Made by a program: the position numbers and the translations under genes
Shown: positions 36,745-44,666 of the stretch, one piece after another
Layout of the letters: every line of letters starts with the position of its first letter
Numbering within the stretch: the stretch's first letter is position 1
Origin: Variovorax sp. PAMC26660
GTDB lineage: Bacteria; Pseudomonadota; Gammaproteobacteria; Burkholderiales; Burkholderiaceae_C
Length of the DNA stretch: 64,000 nucleotides
NCBI RefSeq assembly: GCF_014302995.1
Contig: NZ_CP060295.1
Span: 1,116,001-1,180,000, forward strand
Reading direction: 5' to 3'
Notes under the pieces: model-generated
What the model was told of the DNA's origin: nothing
The model's database searches: none
The model's input: only the letters and a program-made list of their open reading frames with translations

Positions 36745-37221
36745 GTGCCGAACCAAACTGCATCGCATTTTTTCTTCGTTTTTCGAGGGCTGTTGAGTGC
36801 AGTGGCCTTCAGCGTGGCAAGTCTCGATGCATGGTCCCAAAACTCTGTTCCTGCGCAGAACTGTGATTTGCCGGCCCCGCCTCGTGCGGCCGCGGTCAAC
36901 TCAATCCATGGCCAGTTCATCTTCATCTACCCCAGGCAAGTTGAAGAAAAATACAGTGGCTGCAGAACCGTGTGGACTCACCTCAATACGGTGCTTGCAC
37001 AGATGAGGTTCAGCCGAGGTCGATTGGTGTCACTCGAGTTGTTTGAGCCTGGAGACGAAAAGACAGCCATGAGGTGCCGCTATGCCGACGGCGCCCTCAG
37101 GACGCGAAATACCGACTGCCCCGCGTATGAAGATGCGAAACAAGGCTTCAGAACAATGCCCGTCGACGTAGAGCTGCGCGTTCTACCCGTGCCGCCTGAG
37201 AAGGACCCTCGCCGCGACTAG
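36745..37221 (+). CDS. hypothetical exported protein with GTG start
   Basis: A 158-aa protein with no recognised family. A GTG at 36745 is preceded by AGGAGGG with good spacing and gives an N-terminal signal-like segment (FFFVFRGLLSAVAFSVASL) cut near WSQ; an upstream ATG inside the previous gene would destroy it. The mature part has six cysteines or fewer and a basic/acidic tail (PPEKDPRRD). The lower GC and T-rich start set it apart from its neighbours. It lies 14 bp after the previous exported protein, suggesting joint expression. Confidence 0.6.
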   Translation: MPNQTASHFFFVFRGLLSAVAFSVASLDAWSQNSVPAQNCDLPAPPRAAAVNSIHGQFIFIYPRQVEEKYSGCRTVWTHLNTVLAQMRFSRGRLVSLELFEPGDEKTAMRCRYADGALRTRNTDCPAYEDAKQGFRTMPVDVELRVLPVPPEKDPRRD

Positions 37222-37267
37222 CGTCCAGCTTCCTTCCGTCGCTCCCTGCCAGACATCTCTCGCTGGC

Positions 37268-37492
37268 TCAAAGCACCGGGGTGCGGGCCACCTCGCTCAG
37301 GACTTCATCGAAGTCAAGGCGCAGCAGCTCGACGAGCTTGTCAACGTCCCTCAACTTCATGGCTCCGCTCGCCATCAAGGTTTGGACGCGCCGCTCGGAC
37401 GTGCCTATCACACCCGCCACGTCGCCAAGAGTGAGGTCGGCCTCGGCAAGCTCTCTTCGAAGAATCGCAAGTAGATGTGGGGTTCCGTTCAT
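37268..37492 (-). CDS. small XRE-type helix-turn-helix protein
   Basis: A 74-aa DNA-binding protein consisting of little more than one HTH: LRRELAEADLTLGDVAGVIGTSERRVQTLM, then LRDVDKLVELLRLDFDEVL. It resembles the N-terminal domain of longer XRE regulators that use the same 'HLLAILRRE...' opening. The ATG at 37492 is preferred; the longer frame upstream is non-coding in appearance and overlaps the repeat sites. No ribosome site is strong. The repeated CAAGGTATCG sites just upstream are its likely operator. Confidence 0.7.
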   Translation of the reverse strand: MNGTPHLLAILRRELAEADLTLGDVAGVIGTSERRVQTLMASGAMKLRDVDKLVELLRLDFDEVLSEVARTPVL

Positions 37493-37570
37493 CGCTGGGT
37501 CGGGAGGGCATGGAGACTCGCGTTTGAACTGCGCGGCTTGGACAGTCCAGGCCGATTGTCCCAAGCCTGG

Positions 37571-37632
37571 CGATACCTTGGACTGGCTGGTCGCAAGGTA
37601 TCGTCTCCTGCCGCCCAAGGTATCGCGGTATC
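37571..37632. promoter_or_regulatory. cluster of CAAGGTATCG operator-like repeats
   Basis: The 10-mer CAAGGTATCG occurs at 37594 and 37616 in direct orientation, 22 bp apart (two helical turns), and inverted as CGATACCTTG at 37571. A fourth half-copy (GGTATC) follows at 37627. The array lies between the XRE gene and the His-rich gene in a 189-bp spacer with no other signal. The geometry suggests cooperative binding by dimers. Confidence 0.6.
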
Positions 37633-37681
37633 ACGTACGACCCGAGCACCAGCCAAGGTCGTCAACGTGAATCGTGGGAAG

Positions 37682-38554
37682 TCACGACGCCGCCGGCACG
37701 GTGACAACGAACGGCACGGTTCGCACCTCGCCGCCGGCCTTGAACTGGATCCACAGCGCGTACCGACCCGCACGCGGGGGCGTTGCGTGGAGCATCAGTT
37801 GGGCTGGGATGGCAGCCTTCGGATCGCCATGTGACCCAGACCCATGTGCCCCGTGCGGGGCATGGCCGCCCTTCGGCGCGTCCGCAGCCACGGCATGCGC
37901 ATGAACATAGCCGAGGTCGTCGGTGCCCACGAACACCGCATGCGCCGGCACGCCCAGATAGAGCCCGAGGTCCGTCGCCGGTTTACCGGCCTTCAGGATC
38001 GTCAACGCCATCATGCTTTCGGCTCCGACCCGCAGCGCCGAGGCGTCCAGGTTGACCGTATAGGGGCCGTCGGAGCCTTTGGCCGAACCGACGGGTACTT
38101 GTGACAGCGCAGTCGGGCCCGTTGCAACGCCCACGGGCACTTCGAATCGAACGACCTGCTGGCCGAGCCCCTTCGACATGGCGTCGGCGTAGACATGGTA
38201 AGTCCCGGGTTTCGGAAAGCGCATCGCGACGCTGAAGCGTCCGTCCGCCCCACGCTTGCCTGCATGCTCGTGCACGAAGCTCGAGAAATCGGTGTCGGTC
38301 GCCAGCACGTGCAGTTCCTGCGTCAGTTCTTCGTCGAACTGCGTGATGGGCCGGCCCGTCGCCTTGTCGGTGAAAGCGATCAGCAACTCGCGTGTGAGCG
38401 GCCCGGTCTCCCGGACCACGAGCTCGGCAGTGGCCTTCTCGGTCACGCCGGGAAGGGCAAAGGTGCCCTTCAGGGGCGCCTGTGCCGCGATCGATGGCAG
38501 TGCCGCGGTGCCTATCACCGCCGCGCCGATCGCCAGAAGGTTCTTGATGCTCAT
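37682..38554 (-). CDS. exported His-rich protein of the copper cluster
   Basis: A 290-aa periplasmic protein with a signal peptide (MSIKNLLAIGAAVIGTAALP, cut near IAAQA). Two beta-sandwich-like repeats of the YtkA/FixH kind follow (LTRELLIAFTDKATGRPI and AESMMALTILKAGKPA), each leading into a VHEHAGK- or YVHAHAVA-type motif. A His-rich stretch (residues ~230-255, with GGHAPHGAHG) could bind Cu or another metal. It lies 37 bp after copZ and should be transcribed from the CueR box at 38829. Its role, perhaps periplasmic copper capture, is inference from position and His content. Confidence 0.8.
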   Translation of the reverse strand: MSIKNLLAIGAAVIGTAALPSIAAQAPLKGTFALPGVTEKATAELVVRETGPLTRELLIAFTDKATGRPITQFDEELTQELHVLATDTDFSSFVHEHAGKRGADGRFSVAMRFPKPGTYHVYADAMSKGLGQQVVRFEVPVGVATGPTALSQVPVGSAKGSDGPYTVNLDASALRVGAESMMALTILKAGKPATDLGLYLGVPAHAVFVGTDDLGYVHAHAVAADAPKGGHAPHGAHGSGSHGDPKAAIPAQLMLHATPPRAGRYALWIQFKAGGEVRTVPFVVTVPAAS

Positions 38555-38591
38555 GAGTCTTGCGCCTCGATCAGTCGGACATCGCTGCGGG

Positions 38592-38786
38592 TCACTGCCT
38601 GTCCGGATACCCGGCCTCGGTCAGCACCGCGAGGAATGCGCTCTCGTCCATGGCGCTGTCGACCCGGACTTCACGCGCGGGCGGGTCGGTTTCGATGCGG
38701 GCTTGCGGATCGATGCTCAGCAGCGCCTTGGTGACGGACTTGGCGCAGCCGCCGCAGGTCATGTTGGGAATGTAGAAACGATGCAT
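38592..38786 (-). CDS. copZ: CopZ-like copper chaperone (HMA domain)
   Basis: A 64-aa cytoplasmic copper chaperone made of a single heavy-metal-associated domain. The metal-binding motif is MTCGGC (C11, C14), a variant of MxCxxC. It delivers Cu(I) to the P-type ATPase and to CueR. It is the first gene of a two-gene unit with the His-rich exported protein and has a CueR-type promoter immediately upstream. Confidence 0.9.
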   Translation of the reverse strand: MHRFYIPNMTCGGCAKSVTKALLSIDPQARIETDPPAREVRVDSAMDESAFLAVLTEAGYPDRQ

Positions 38787-38818
38787 CTTGATTTCCTGGT
38801 TGGTTGCTGTGTTCGACT

Positions 38819-38849
38819 AATGTGGGTTTTGACAGCGTGGCAAGGTCAA
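38819..38849 (-). promoter_or_regulatory. CueR-type promoter ahead of copZ
   Basis: On the minus strand TTGACC (38844-38849) is separated by 19 bp from CACATT (38819-38824). The long spacer is typical of MerR-family control. The spacer-spanning inverted repeat has half-sites TTGACCTT and TGTCAA around CACG, nearly identical to the copA promoter at 43372. Binding is inferred. Confidence 0.75.
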
Positions 38850-38887
38850 GACTTTTCAGCGAATTTTTTGTCTTGATGTGCCGCGGC

Positions 38888-39391
38888 TCACGAAGGAGCC
38901 GCCATGGCAGCGCGATGGTGTGACGAGGCGGGCGTGTCGAACCCGAACCGGGGCGCCCTGTGCGGCGCCTGCGAACGCTGTTCCGCCGCCGCTGCGGCAG
39001 TCCGCTCAGCCAGGTCCGCAAGAATCGGGCAATCCGGGCGGTCATTCCCGTGGCAGTGATCGGCCAGGTGCCCGAGCGTTTGCGCCATCGCCTGCAGTTC
39101 GGCGATCTTCGCGTTCAGGCCGGCGACGTGAGAGAGCGCCATCGCCTTGACGTCGGCGCTCGCCCGGTCACGGTCGAGCCACAAGACCAGCAGCTCCGAG
39201 ATCTGTTCGACAGAAAAGCCGAGGTCGCGGGCGCGACGGATGAAGCGAAGGCTGTGCGCGTCCGTCGCGCTGTAGTTTCGGTAGCCGGCATCGGAGCGGT
39301 TGGCTTTGGGGATCAGGCCAATCTGTTCGTAGTAGCGAATCATCTTCGCCGAGACGCCGGAGAACTTGGCCGCCTGACCGATATTCATCAT
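38888..39391 (-). CDS. cueR: MerR-family copper-responsive regulator CueR
   Basis: A 167-aa regulator with an N-terminal winged helix (MIRYYEQIGLIP, YRNYSATDAHSLRFIRRA), a long dimerisation helix and a metal loop C113-HGNDRPD-C121. These cysteines and S78 correspond to Cys112, Cys120 and Ser77 of E. coli CueR, the combination that selects monovalent Cu, Ag or Au ions. A C-terminal extension of about 35 residues with two His exceeds E. coli CueR (135 aa). GAGGA precedes twin ATGs at 39391/39388. It follows the reductase gene by 19 bp and is probably on the copA transcript. Confidence 0.9.
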   Translation of the reverse strand: MMNIGQAAKFSGVSAKMIRYYEQIGLIPKANRSDAGYRNYSATDAHSLRFIRRARDLGFSVEQISELLVLWLDRDRASADVKAMALSHVAGLNAKIAELQAMAQTLGHLADHCHGNDRPDCPILADLAERTAAAAAEQRSQAPHRAPRFGFDTPASSHHRAAMAAPS

Positions 39392-39410
39392 TTTTTCCTC
39401 AGAGGGGGAT

Positions 39411-40439
39411 TCATCGAATGCCGCGCGCCGATGTTTCTTCGGGCGTGAAGAAAACATCGGCATGCAGGTCCTCGGACCGCAGCCCGCGTGCCGCACCGAT
39501 CTGCATCGCCGCCTCGACCATCGGCGGCGGCCCGGCGACATAGGCTTTCCAGCCGTCGAGATCCTGCAGGTCCTGGGCGACGGCATCGGTCACGAAGCCG
39601 GTGCGCCAGCGTGCGCCCCCAGGAGCATCGGAGAGGACGGGCGTGAAGCTCAGGTGGGCGTGCCGTTGCGCGAGCCCCTCGAAATGCTCGACGAGGTAGA
39701 GATCGCGGTCGCTGCGCGCGCCGAAATAGACATGGATCGGCTGCTTCATGCCGCCTGCGATTGCCGCCTCGACGATCCCCTTGATCGGCGCAAGGCCCGA
39801 GCCGCCAGCGATGCACAGGATCGGCCCGGCATGCTGCTCGCGCAGATAGGAAGCGCCGAACGGCCCTTCGACCCACACCGGATCGCCGGGCTTCAGCAGC
39901 GCGTGGATGCGCCGGGTCGTGGCCCCACCCGGCACTCGGCGAATGTGGAATTCGAGTTGTTGCTCACCCGGCCCGCTCGCCATCGAATAGTCGCGGGCGG
40001 GAGCGCCCGGGAACGTGAGCCGCACGTACTGGCCCGCCGTGAAGGCCAGCGGATCGGCACCCTCGATGGCGAGCTGGACATGCTTGATGTCGTGTGTGAC
40101 GTTGGCTATCGCGGTCACGCGGCAGTTCAGGCGGCGGCGCGGATGAGACGGGGTCTCTTCGTCGCCGCCCAGCCGCGCAACGCTCGCATCCGTTGTCGGG
40201 ACTGCGCGGCAGGCGAGGATCAGCCCCTGCGCCTTCTCTTCGTCCGACAACGCGAAGCGGCTGTGATCGAGAAGATCGACCGCGCCGCTGACAAGGCGCG
40301 ACTTGCAGGACCCGCAGCGGCCGGAGCGGCAGCCATGCGGATAGGCGATGCCGTCGGCGAGTGCCGCTTCCAGGATCGTGACGCCCTGCGGCACCGCGAT
40401 GGCGCGCCCCGCCTGGCGTAGCTCTACGTGCTTCGTCAT
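39411..40439 (-). CDS. 2Fe-2S / flavin oxidoreductase (plant-type ferredoxin reductase)
   Basis: A 342-aa protein built like phenol-hydroxylase or naphthalene-dioxygenase reductases. The N-terminal plant-type ferredoxin has C-x4-C-x2-C (CRSGRCGSC) and a distal Cys (LILACRA). An FAD-binding barrel (RDYSMAS) and an NAD(P)H domain (CIAGGSGLAPIKGIVE; YVAGPPPMVEAA) follow. It moves electrons from NAD(P)H to a partner. No oxygenase is nearby; instead its start overlaps the glutaredoxin stop (ATGA) in a copper operon. A role in copper or thiol redox is inference. Confidence 0.88.
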   Translation of the reverse strand: MTKHVELRQAGRAIAVPQGVTILEAALADGIAYPHGCRSGRCGSCKSRLVSGAVDLLDHSRFALSDEEKAQGLILACRAVPTTDASVARLGGDEETPSHPRRRLNCRVTAIANVTHDIKHVQLAIEGADPLAFTAGQYVRLTFPGAPARDYSMASGPGEQQLEFHIRRVPGGATTRRIHALLKPGDPVWVEGPFGASYLREQHAGPILCIAGGSGLAPIKGIVEAAIAGGMKQPIHVYFGARSDRDLYLVEHFEGLAQRHAHLSFTPVLSDAPGGARWRTGFVTDAVAQDLQDLDGWKAYVAGPPPMVEAAMQIGAARGLRSEDLHADVFFTPEETSARGIR

Positions 40440-40717
40440 GGCGCGCTCTCTTGGGCGGCATTGAACAGGCCGAGTGCCACAGTCAGGCCCGGCTTTTGCG
40501 ACGGGAACGTGCCGTAGAAGACCTGCTCACCCACCAAGGTGATCGGTGCGACACGCACGCCGGTGCGCGCCTTGGCCTGCGCCATGATCTCGGGGTCGGT
40601 GAGGTCGCTCTCTTCGAACGCGATCCCCTCTCGCTCCAGCCAGGTCTTCAGCATCCGGCAGTCGGGGCAAGTCGGCGTCGTGTAGATGATGACGTCGGGA
40701 TGAGCTGCGCTGGCCAT
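40436..40717 (-). CDS. glutaredoxin-family protein
   Basis: A 93-aa thioredoxin-fold protein with a CPDC active site (TTPTCPDCRMLKTWL) and a cis-Pro region (VRVAPITLVGEQVFYG). AAGGAGG precedes the ATG at 40717. It resembles NrdH/glutaredoxin-like proteins and probably reduces disulfides or handles metal-bound thiols. It is 55 bp after copA and overlaps the reductase gene, so the two redox proteins are coupled in translation and may be functional partners. Confidence 0.87.
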   Translation of the reverse strand: MASAAHPDVIIYTTPTCPDCRMLKTWLEREGIAFEESDLTDPEIMAQAKARTGVRVAPITLVGEQVFYGTFPSQKPGLTVALGLFNAAQESAP

Positions 40718-40772
40718 GACGGCCTCCTTCATCTTGTGTGGGTGTTCAGCCAGGCGGTGCTTCGACCCGGGA

Positions 40773-43331
40773 TCAACGGTCATTCGCCAGGCGTGGCATG
40801 GGCGATGCCGTCTCGGCGCGGGCTTCGACCGCCATGGGTGCGCTGAAGCGCTTGAGCCGCAGCGCGTTGCCGAGCACGAAGACACTGGAAAGCGCCATCG
40901 CGGCCGCGGCGAAGATCGGCGAAAGCAACATGCCGTTCACCGGATAGAGCGCGCCGGCCGCGACCGGGATCAGCACCGCGTTGTAGGCGAAGGCCCAGAA
41001 CAGGTTCTGCTTGATGTTGCGGATCGTCGCCTGGCTGAGCGCGATGGCGTTCGGCACGCCACGCAGGTCACCCGACATCAGCACCACGTCGGCCGCCTCG
41101 ATCGCCACATCGGTGCCCGTGCCGATGGCCAGCCCGACGTCCGCTTCAGCAAGTGCCGGCGCATCGTTGATGCCGTCGCCCACGAAGGCGACCCGCGCAC
41201 CGTTGACCCGGAACTTCTTCAGCGCCGCGACCTTGCCGTCGGGCAAGACCTCGGCCGCCACTTCATCGATGCCGAGCTGCCGGGCGATTGCCGCGGCCGT
41301 GGCCGCGTTGTCGCCGGTGATCATCGCGACCTTGAGGCCGAGTGCGTGCAGCGCCTTGATGGCCGCGGGCGTGGTTTCCTTGATCGGATCGGCGACCGCG
41401 ATCACCGCCGCCAGCCGGCCGTCGATGGCGGCATAGAGCGGGCTCTTGCCTTGCGCGCCCAGACGCTGGGCGGTCGGCAGGAAGCTCGCCACATCAAGAC
41501 CGAGCTGTGTCATGAACCGGTCCGCGCCGACGGCGATGGTCCGGCCCGCAACCTTGGCCGACACACCGAAACCCGGTGTTGCGTCGAAGCCTTCGACGGG
41601 TGCGAGCGCGATGTCCCGCTGCTTCGCGGCTGCAACGATTGCTTCGGCGATCGGGTGCTCGGAACGGGTCTCGACCGCCGCCACGAGCGCCAGCACCTCG
41701 TTGTATTCGAAGCCTTCGGCGGGCACGAGGTCGGTCAGCTCGGGGCGTCCCTTGGTCAGCGTGCCGGTCTTGTCGAGCGCGATGACGGTCACATCGCGCA
41801 GCGCCTGCAGGGCTTCGCCCTTGCGAAAGAGAACACCGAGTTCGGCCGCGCGGCCCGTACCGACCATGATCGAGGTCGGCGTGGCCAGCCCCATGGCACA
41901 CGGGCAGGCAATGATGAGCACCGCGACCGCATTGACGAGCGCGAAGGTCAACGCCGGGTCCGGCCCGAAGATCAGCCAGACCCCGAAGGTCAGCGCGGCC
42001 GCTGCCATCACCGCCGGCACGAACCACATGGTCACCTTGTCGACCAGCGCCTGGATCGGCAGCTTGGAGCCCTGCGCTTCCTCGACCAGGCGAATGATCT
42101 GCGCGAGCACCGTGTTCGCGCCGACCTTGGTGACGCGGAAACTGAAAGCGCCCGTCTTGTTGATCGTGCCGCCGACGACTTCGGCGCCCACCCCCTTCGA
42201 CACAGGCACCGGCTCGCCGGTGATCATGCTTTCGTCGACATAGGAAGAGCCTTCGACGACCTCGCCGTCGACCGGGATCTTCTCGCCCGGACGAACGAGC
42301 ACCACGTCACCGGTGGTCACCTGGTCGAGCGGAATCTCGACGGTGTTGCCGTTGCGCTCGACGCGTGCGGTCTTGGCCTGGAGTCCCACGAGCCGCTTGA
42401 TCGCCTGCGAGGTGCGCCCCTTGGCGCGCGCCTCCAGCACGCGTCCGAGCAGGATCAAGGTCACGATGACCACGGCGGCTTCGAAGTACACGTTGGCGGT
42501 GCCCTGCGGCAGCACTTCGGGGACGAAAGTCGCGACCACCGAATAGCCGTAGGCCGCCGCCGTGCCGACCGAGACCAGCGAGTTCATGTCGGGGGCACCG
42601 CGCAGCAACGCCGGCACGCCCTTGCGGAAGAAGCGCAGGCCCGGTCCGAACAGGACGAGGGTGGCCAGCACGAACTGCACATACCAGTTCGTCTGCTCAC
42701 CCAGGACGCCCATCACCCAATGGTGCATGGCGGGAATCAGGTGCGAGCCCATCTCGAGGACGAAAACCGGCAAAGTGAGAGTGGCCGCAATGATCAAGGA
42801 ACGCCGCAGCGCCCGCGCCTCGCTCTCGCGACGCTCCGTGTCCTGGTCGTCCGCATTCGGCGTTTCGGCGGACAAGCGGCGGGACTTGTAGCCCGCCCGT
42901 TCGACCGCCGCTTCAAGGTCGGCCGTGGAGACGACGCCGGCAAGGAAGCGCACGCGCGCGCGCTCGGTCGCCAGGTTGACGTTGGCTTCGAGCACGCCCG
43001 GGATTTGTGCGAGCGCCTTCTCGACCCGGCCCACGCACGACGCGCAGGTCATCTCCTCGATCGCCAGCTCGGTGGTTTCTTCGCGCACGGTGTAGCCGGC
43101 GCCTTCGATGGCACGGACAGCCGCCTGCGGATCGGCCGCGCTGCTGAAGGTGATGTCGGCGCGCTCGGTGGCGAGATTGACCGCGGCCGTGTGCACACCG
43201 GGGACCGCCTTCAGCGCGCGCTCGACACGGCCGACGCACGATGCACACGTCATACCTTCGACCGGCAGGCTCAGGCGAGTGACCGGCGACCCGGAGGGAT
43301 TGACGCCTTGTTGGAGGGCAACGGAAGCCAT
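40773..43331 (-). CDS. copA: Cu(I)-exporting P1B-type ATPase CopA
   Basis: An 852-aa inner-membrane pump that expels Cu(I) (or Ag). Two N-terminal HMA domains carry GMTCASC (~residue 26) and EMTCASC (~residue 94). Then come two class-specific TM helices, TM with actuator domain (TGEPVP), the membrane CPC motif ([13 protein letters not shown]), phosphorylation site DKTGTLTKG, the SEHP nucleotide motif and [18 protein letters not shown]. The final TM has [15 protein letters not shown], typical of Cu(I) ATPases. The ATG is chosen over an upstream TTG. A CueR-type promoter lies about 40 bp upstream. Confidence 0.95.
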   Translation of the reverse strand: MASVALQQGVNPSGSPVTRLSLPVEGMTCASCVGRVERALKAVPGVHTAAVNLATERADITFSSAADPQAAVRAIEGAGYTVREETTELAIEEMTCASCVGRVEKALAQIPGVLEANVNLATERARVRFLAGVVSTADLEAAVERAGYKSRRLSAETPNADDQDTERRESEARALRRSLIIAATLTLPVFVLEMGSHLIPAMHHWVMGVLGEQTNWYVQFVLATLVLFGPGLRFFRKGVPALLRGAPDMNSLVSVGTAAAYGYSVVATFVPEVLPQGTANVYFEAAVVIVTLILLGRVLEARAKGRTSQAIKRLVGLQAKTARVERNGNTVEIPLDQVTTGDVVLVRPGEKIPVDGEVVEGSSYVDESMITGEPVPVSKGVGAEVVGGTINKTGAFSFRVTKVGANTVLAQIIRLVEEAQGSKLPIQALVDKVTMWFVPAVMAAAALTFGVWLIFGPDPALTFALVNAVAVLIIACPCAMGLATPTSIMVGTGRAAELGVLFRKGEALQALRDVTVIALDKTGTLTKGRPELTDLVPAEGFEYNEVLALVAAVETRSEHPIAEAIVAAAKQRDIALAPVEGFDATPGFGVSAKVAGRTIAVGADRFMTQLGLDVASFLPTAQRLGAQGKSPLYAAIDGRLAAVIAVADPIKETTPAAIKALHALGLKVAMITGDNAATAAAIARQLGIDEVAAEVLPDGKVAALKKFRVNGARVAFVGDGINDAPALAEADVGLAIGTGTDVAIEAADVVLMSGDLRGVPNAIALSQATIRNIKQNLFWAFAYNAVLIPVAAGALYPVNGMLLSPIFAAAAMALSSVFVLGNALRLKRFSAPMAVEARAETASPMPRLANDR

Positions 43332-43361
43332 GGAACGACCCTTTGAATGTTTGTTAGGCAA

Positions 43362-43392
43362 ATCTTAAAGATTGACATCGTGTAAAGGTCAA
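43362..43392 (-). promoter_or_regulatory. CueR-type promoter ahead of copA
   Basis: TTGACC (43387-43392) and TAAGAT (43362-43367) are 19 bp apart on the minus strand. The operator spans 43372-43392, with half-sites TTGACCTT and TGTCAA, matching the copZ promoter at 17 of the 21 positions or better. This is the classic distorted-promoter layout activated by CueR. Confidence 0.8.
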
Positions 43393-43470
43393 GGCCTTTG
43401 AGTGATTTACTTCGTCAAGCGCGAGTTCGACGTTCTGTCGGCTCCGCTGCAGCCGTGATCTGGCTGCGCG

Positions 43471-43932
43471 CTACCGATGGCTCCGTGCTTCGCAGCCGGC
43501 GAATCCCTTGAGGTCAGCCAACTCATCCAGGATGGGACATTCCGGGCGGTGGTCACCCTCGCAGCAGGCGGCCAGGCGCTCCAGCAGGCGCTTCATGCGC
43601 TCCAGCTCCTCGATCCGCTGGGCAAGGTCGTCTGCCCGTTCGAGCGCGACGCGCTTCACGTCGAAGCTCGCGCGGCGCCCGTCCCTCCACAGCGCGTGCA
43701 GTTCCACGGCTTGCGGGGTTTCGAAACCCAGCGCGTGTGCCCTGCGGACGAAGCGCAATGTCGATACTGCGCGCGCGTCGTATTGGCGGCTGCTCCCATC
43801 GTCGTGCGCCCTGCTGCCAAGCAGGCCCAGAGACTCGCAGTCGTGCAGCAATTGCGCAGACGCGCCGGATCGCGCAATGACTTCGGCGAGGAGCAAGCGC
43901 TCCGCGGTAGCAGGCGCCATATGGTCTTCCAT
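43471..43932 (-). CDS. divergent CueR-like MerR-family regulator
   Basis: A 153-aa MerR-type protein. The metal-binding half is CueR-like: S89 and C124-EGDHRPE-C132 match Ser77, Cys112 and Cys120, and the dimerisation helix is conserved (RASFDVKRVALERADDLA). The DNA-binding half is not: the usual R-x-Y-E-x-x-G-L reads LHDCESLGLL, and the wing is altered (GSSRQYDARAVS). It starts at GAAGGAGATCTCC-ATG. It lies directly upstream of the copA promoter and has its own 19-bp-spaced promoter with a different operator. It may respond to the same metal but recognise other DNA. Confidence 0.8.
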   Translation of the reverse strand: MEDHMAPATAERLLLAEVIARSGASAQLLHDCESLGLLGSRAHDDGSSRQYDARAVSTLRFVRRAHALGFETPQAVELHALWRDGRRASFDVKRVALERADDLAQRIEELERMKRLLERLAACCEGDHRPECPILDELADLKGFAGCEARSHR

Positions 43933-43959
43933 GGAGATCTCCTTCCAGTTAAAGGGAAA

Positions 43960-43990
43960 AGTCTCCACGTTCACACGGTTGGAATGTCAA
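43960..43990 (-). promoter_or_regulatory. third MerR-type promoter (divergent box)
   Basis: TTGACA (43985-43990) is 19 bp from GAGACT (43960-43965), placed just ahead of the second MerR gene. The operator (43970-43990) has arms TTGACATT and GTGTGAA and departs from the two CueR boxes at several positions. Autoregulation by the divergent MerR protein is the simplest reading. Confidence 0.6.
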
Positions 43991-44129
43991 GGGGTTCACC
44001 TCAGGCAGACGCATGGCAATTTCTTCAGGCAACCCTGTTTTAATGGCGCCTTGTCGACGAGGTCGACGCCCGGGCACGCGTTCGATGCAGGCGGCCCGCA
44101 ATACAAAAATGTGTAGGGAGGAGAGCACT

Positions 44130-44609
44130 TTGGAGATAGATGCGAAGGTCGTGCTTTCGACCGCCATGGTGCTCGTGGCGCAGGCACTCTCTTTCTGGTT
44201 CATCTATCGGATCTGGAAGAAGCTGCGTCAGCCCAAGACGCGCGCTCCATCTGGTGCCGGCCTTGCAACGAGCAAGGACGGGGATGTTCGCGTGGCGGCA
44301 ACTTTCACCGGTTTGCGCGGCCTGCCGTGGGTCGCGTTGGCGAGCAATAGCCTGAATCCCGTTTTCCGCATCGAAGATCAGCACCTGGCTTTCCGGGTGC
44401 TGCGCCAACAAAAACGGTCTTATTCGGACATTCGCGAGGTCGATGTCCGCGAAGCCTATGGCACGTTCAACCTGATCTTTGCCTTTCGCGACACGCGCCT
44501 GACGTTTGTGGCCAATGTGGGCACGGCTGCCCGTGGCGCACAGGCGCTGGCATTGCTGCCGGACAGCGTCCCCCTCTCCGCACGCGCGCGGAAAGCGCGC
44601 GAACCGTGA
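44130..44609 (+). CDS. hypothetical membrane-anchored protein, TTG start
   Basis: A 159-aa protein with one N-terminal TM helix (VVLSTAMVLVAQALSFWFIY) and a cytoplasmic domain containing strands typical of PH-like folds (HLAFRVLRQQKRSYSDIREVDVRE; FAFRDTRLTFVANVGT). No family could be named. GGGAGGAGAG lies 6 bp ahead of TTG at 44130, which is therefore favoured; an ATG at 44109 sits before the ribosome site. It is divergent from the second MerR gene and 57 bp upstream of the FUSC-type gene on the same strand. Confidence 0.6.
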   Translation: MEIDAKVVLSTAMVLVAQALSFWFIYRIWKKLRQPKTRAPSGAGLATSKDGDVRVAATFTGLRGLPWVALASNSLNPVFRIEDQHLAFRVLRQQKRSYSDIREVDVREAYGTFNLIFAFRDTRLTFVANVGTAARGAQALALLPDSVPLSARARKAREP

Positions 44610-44666
44610 GTCATCGCGCCTGAGGGGTCGCCACGACCCGTGGCATGCATCGTGCAAGATCGCACC

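Noticed and set aside
43332..43361. TTG start extending copA by ten residues
   Set aside because: It lies next to the -10 region of the CueR-type promoter, so the extension would overlap or precede the transcript start.
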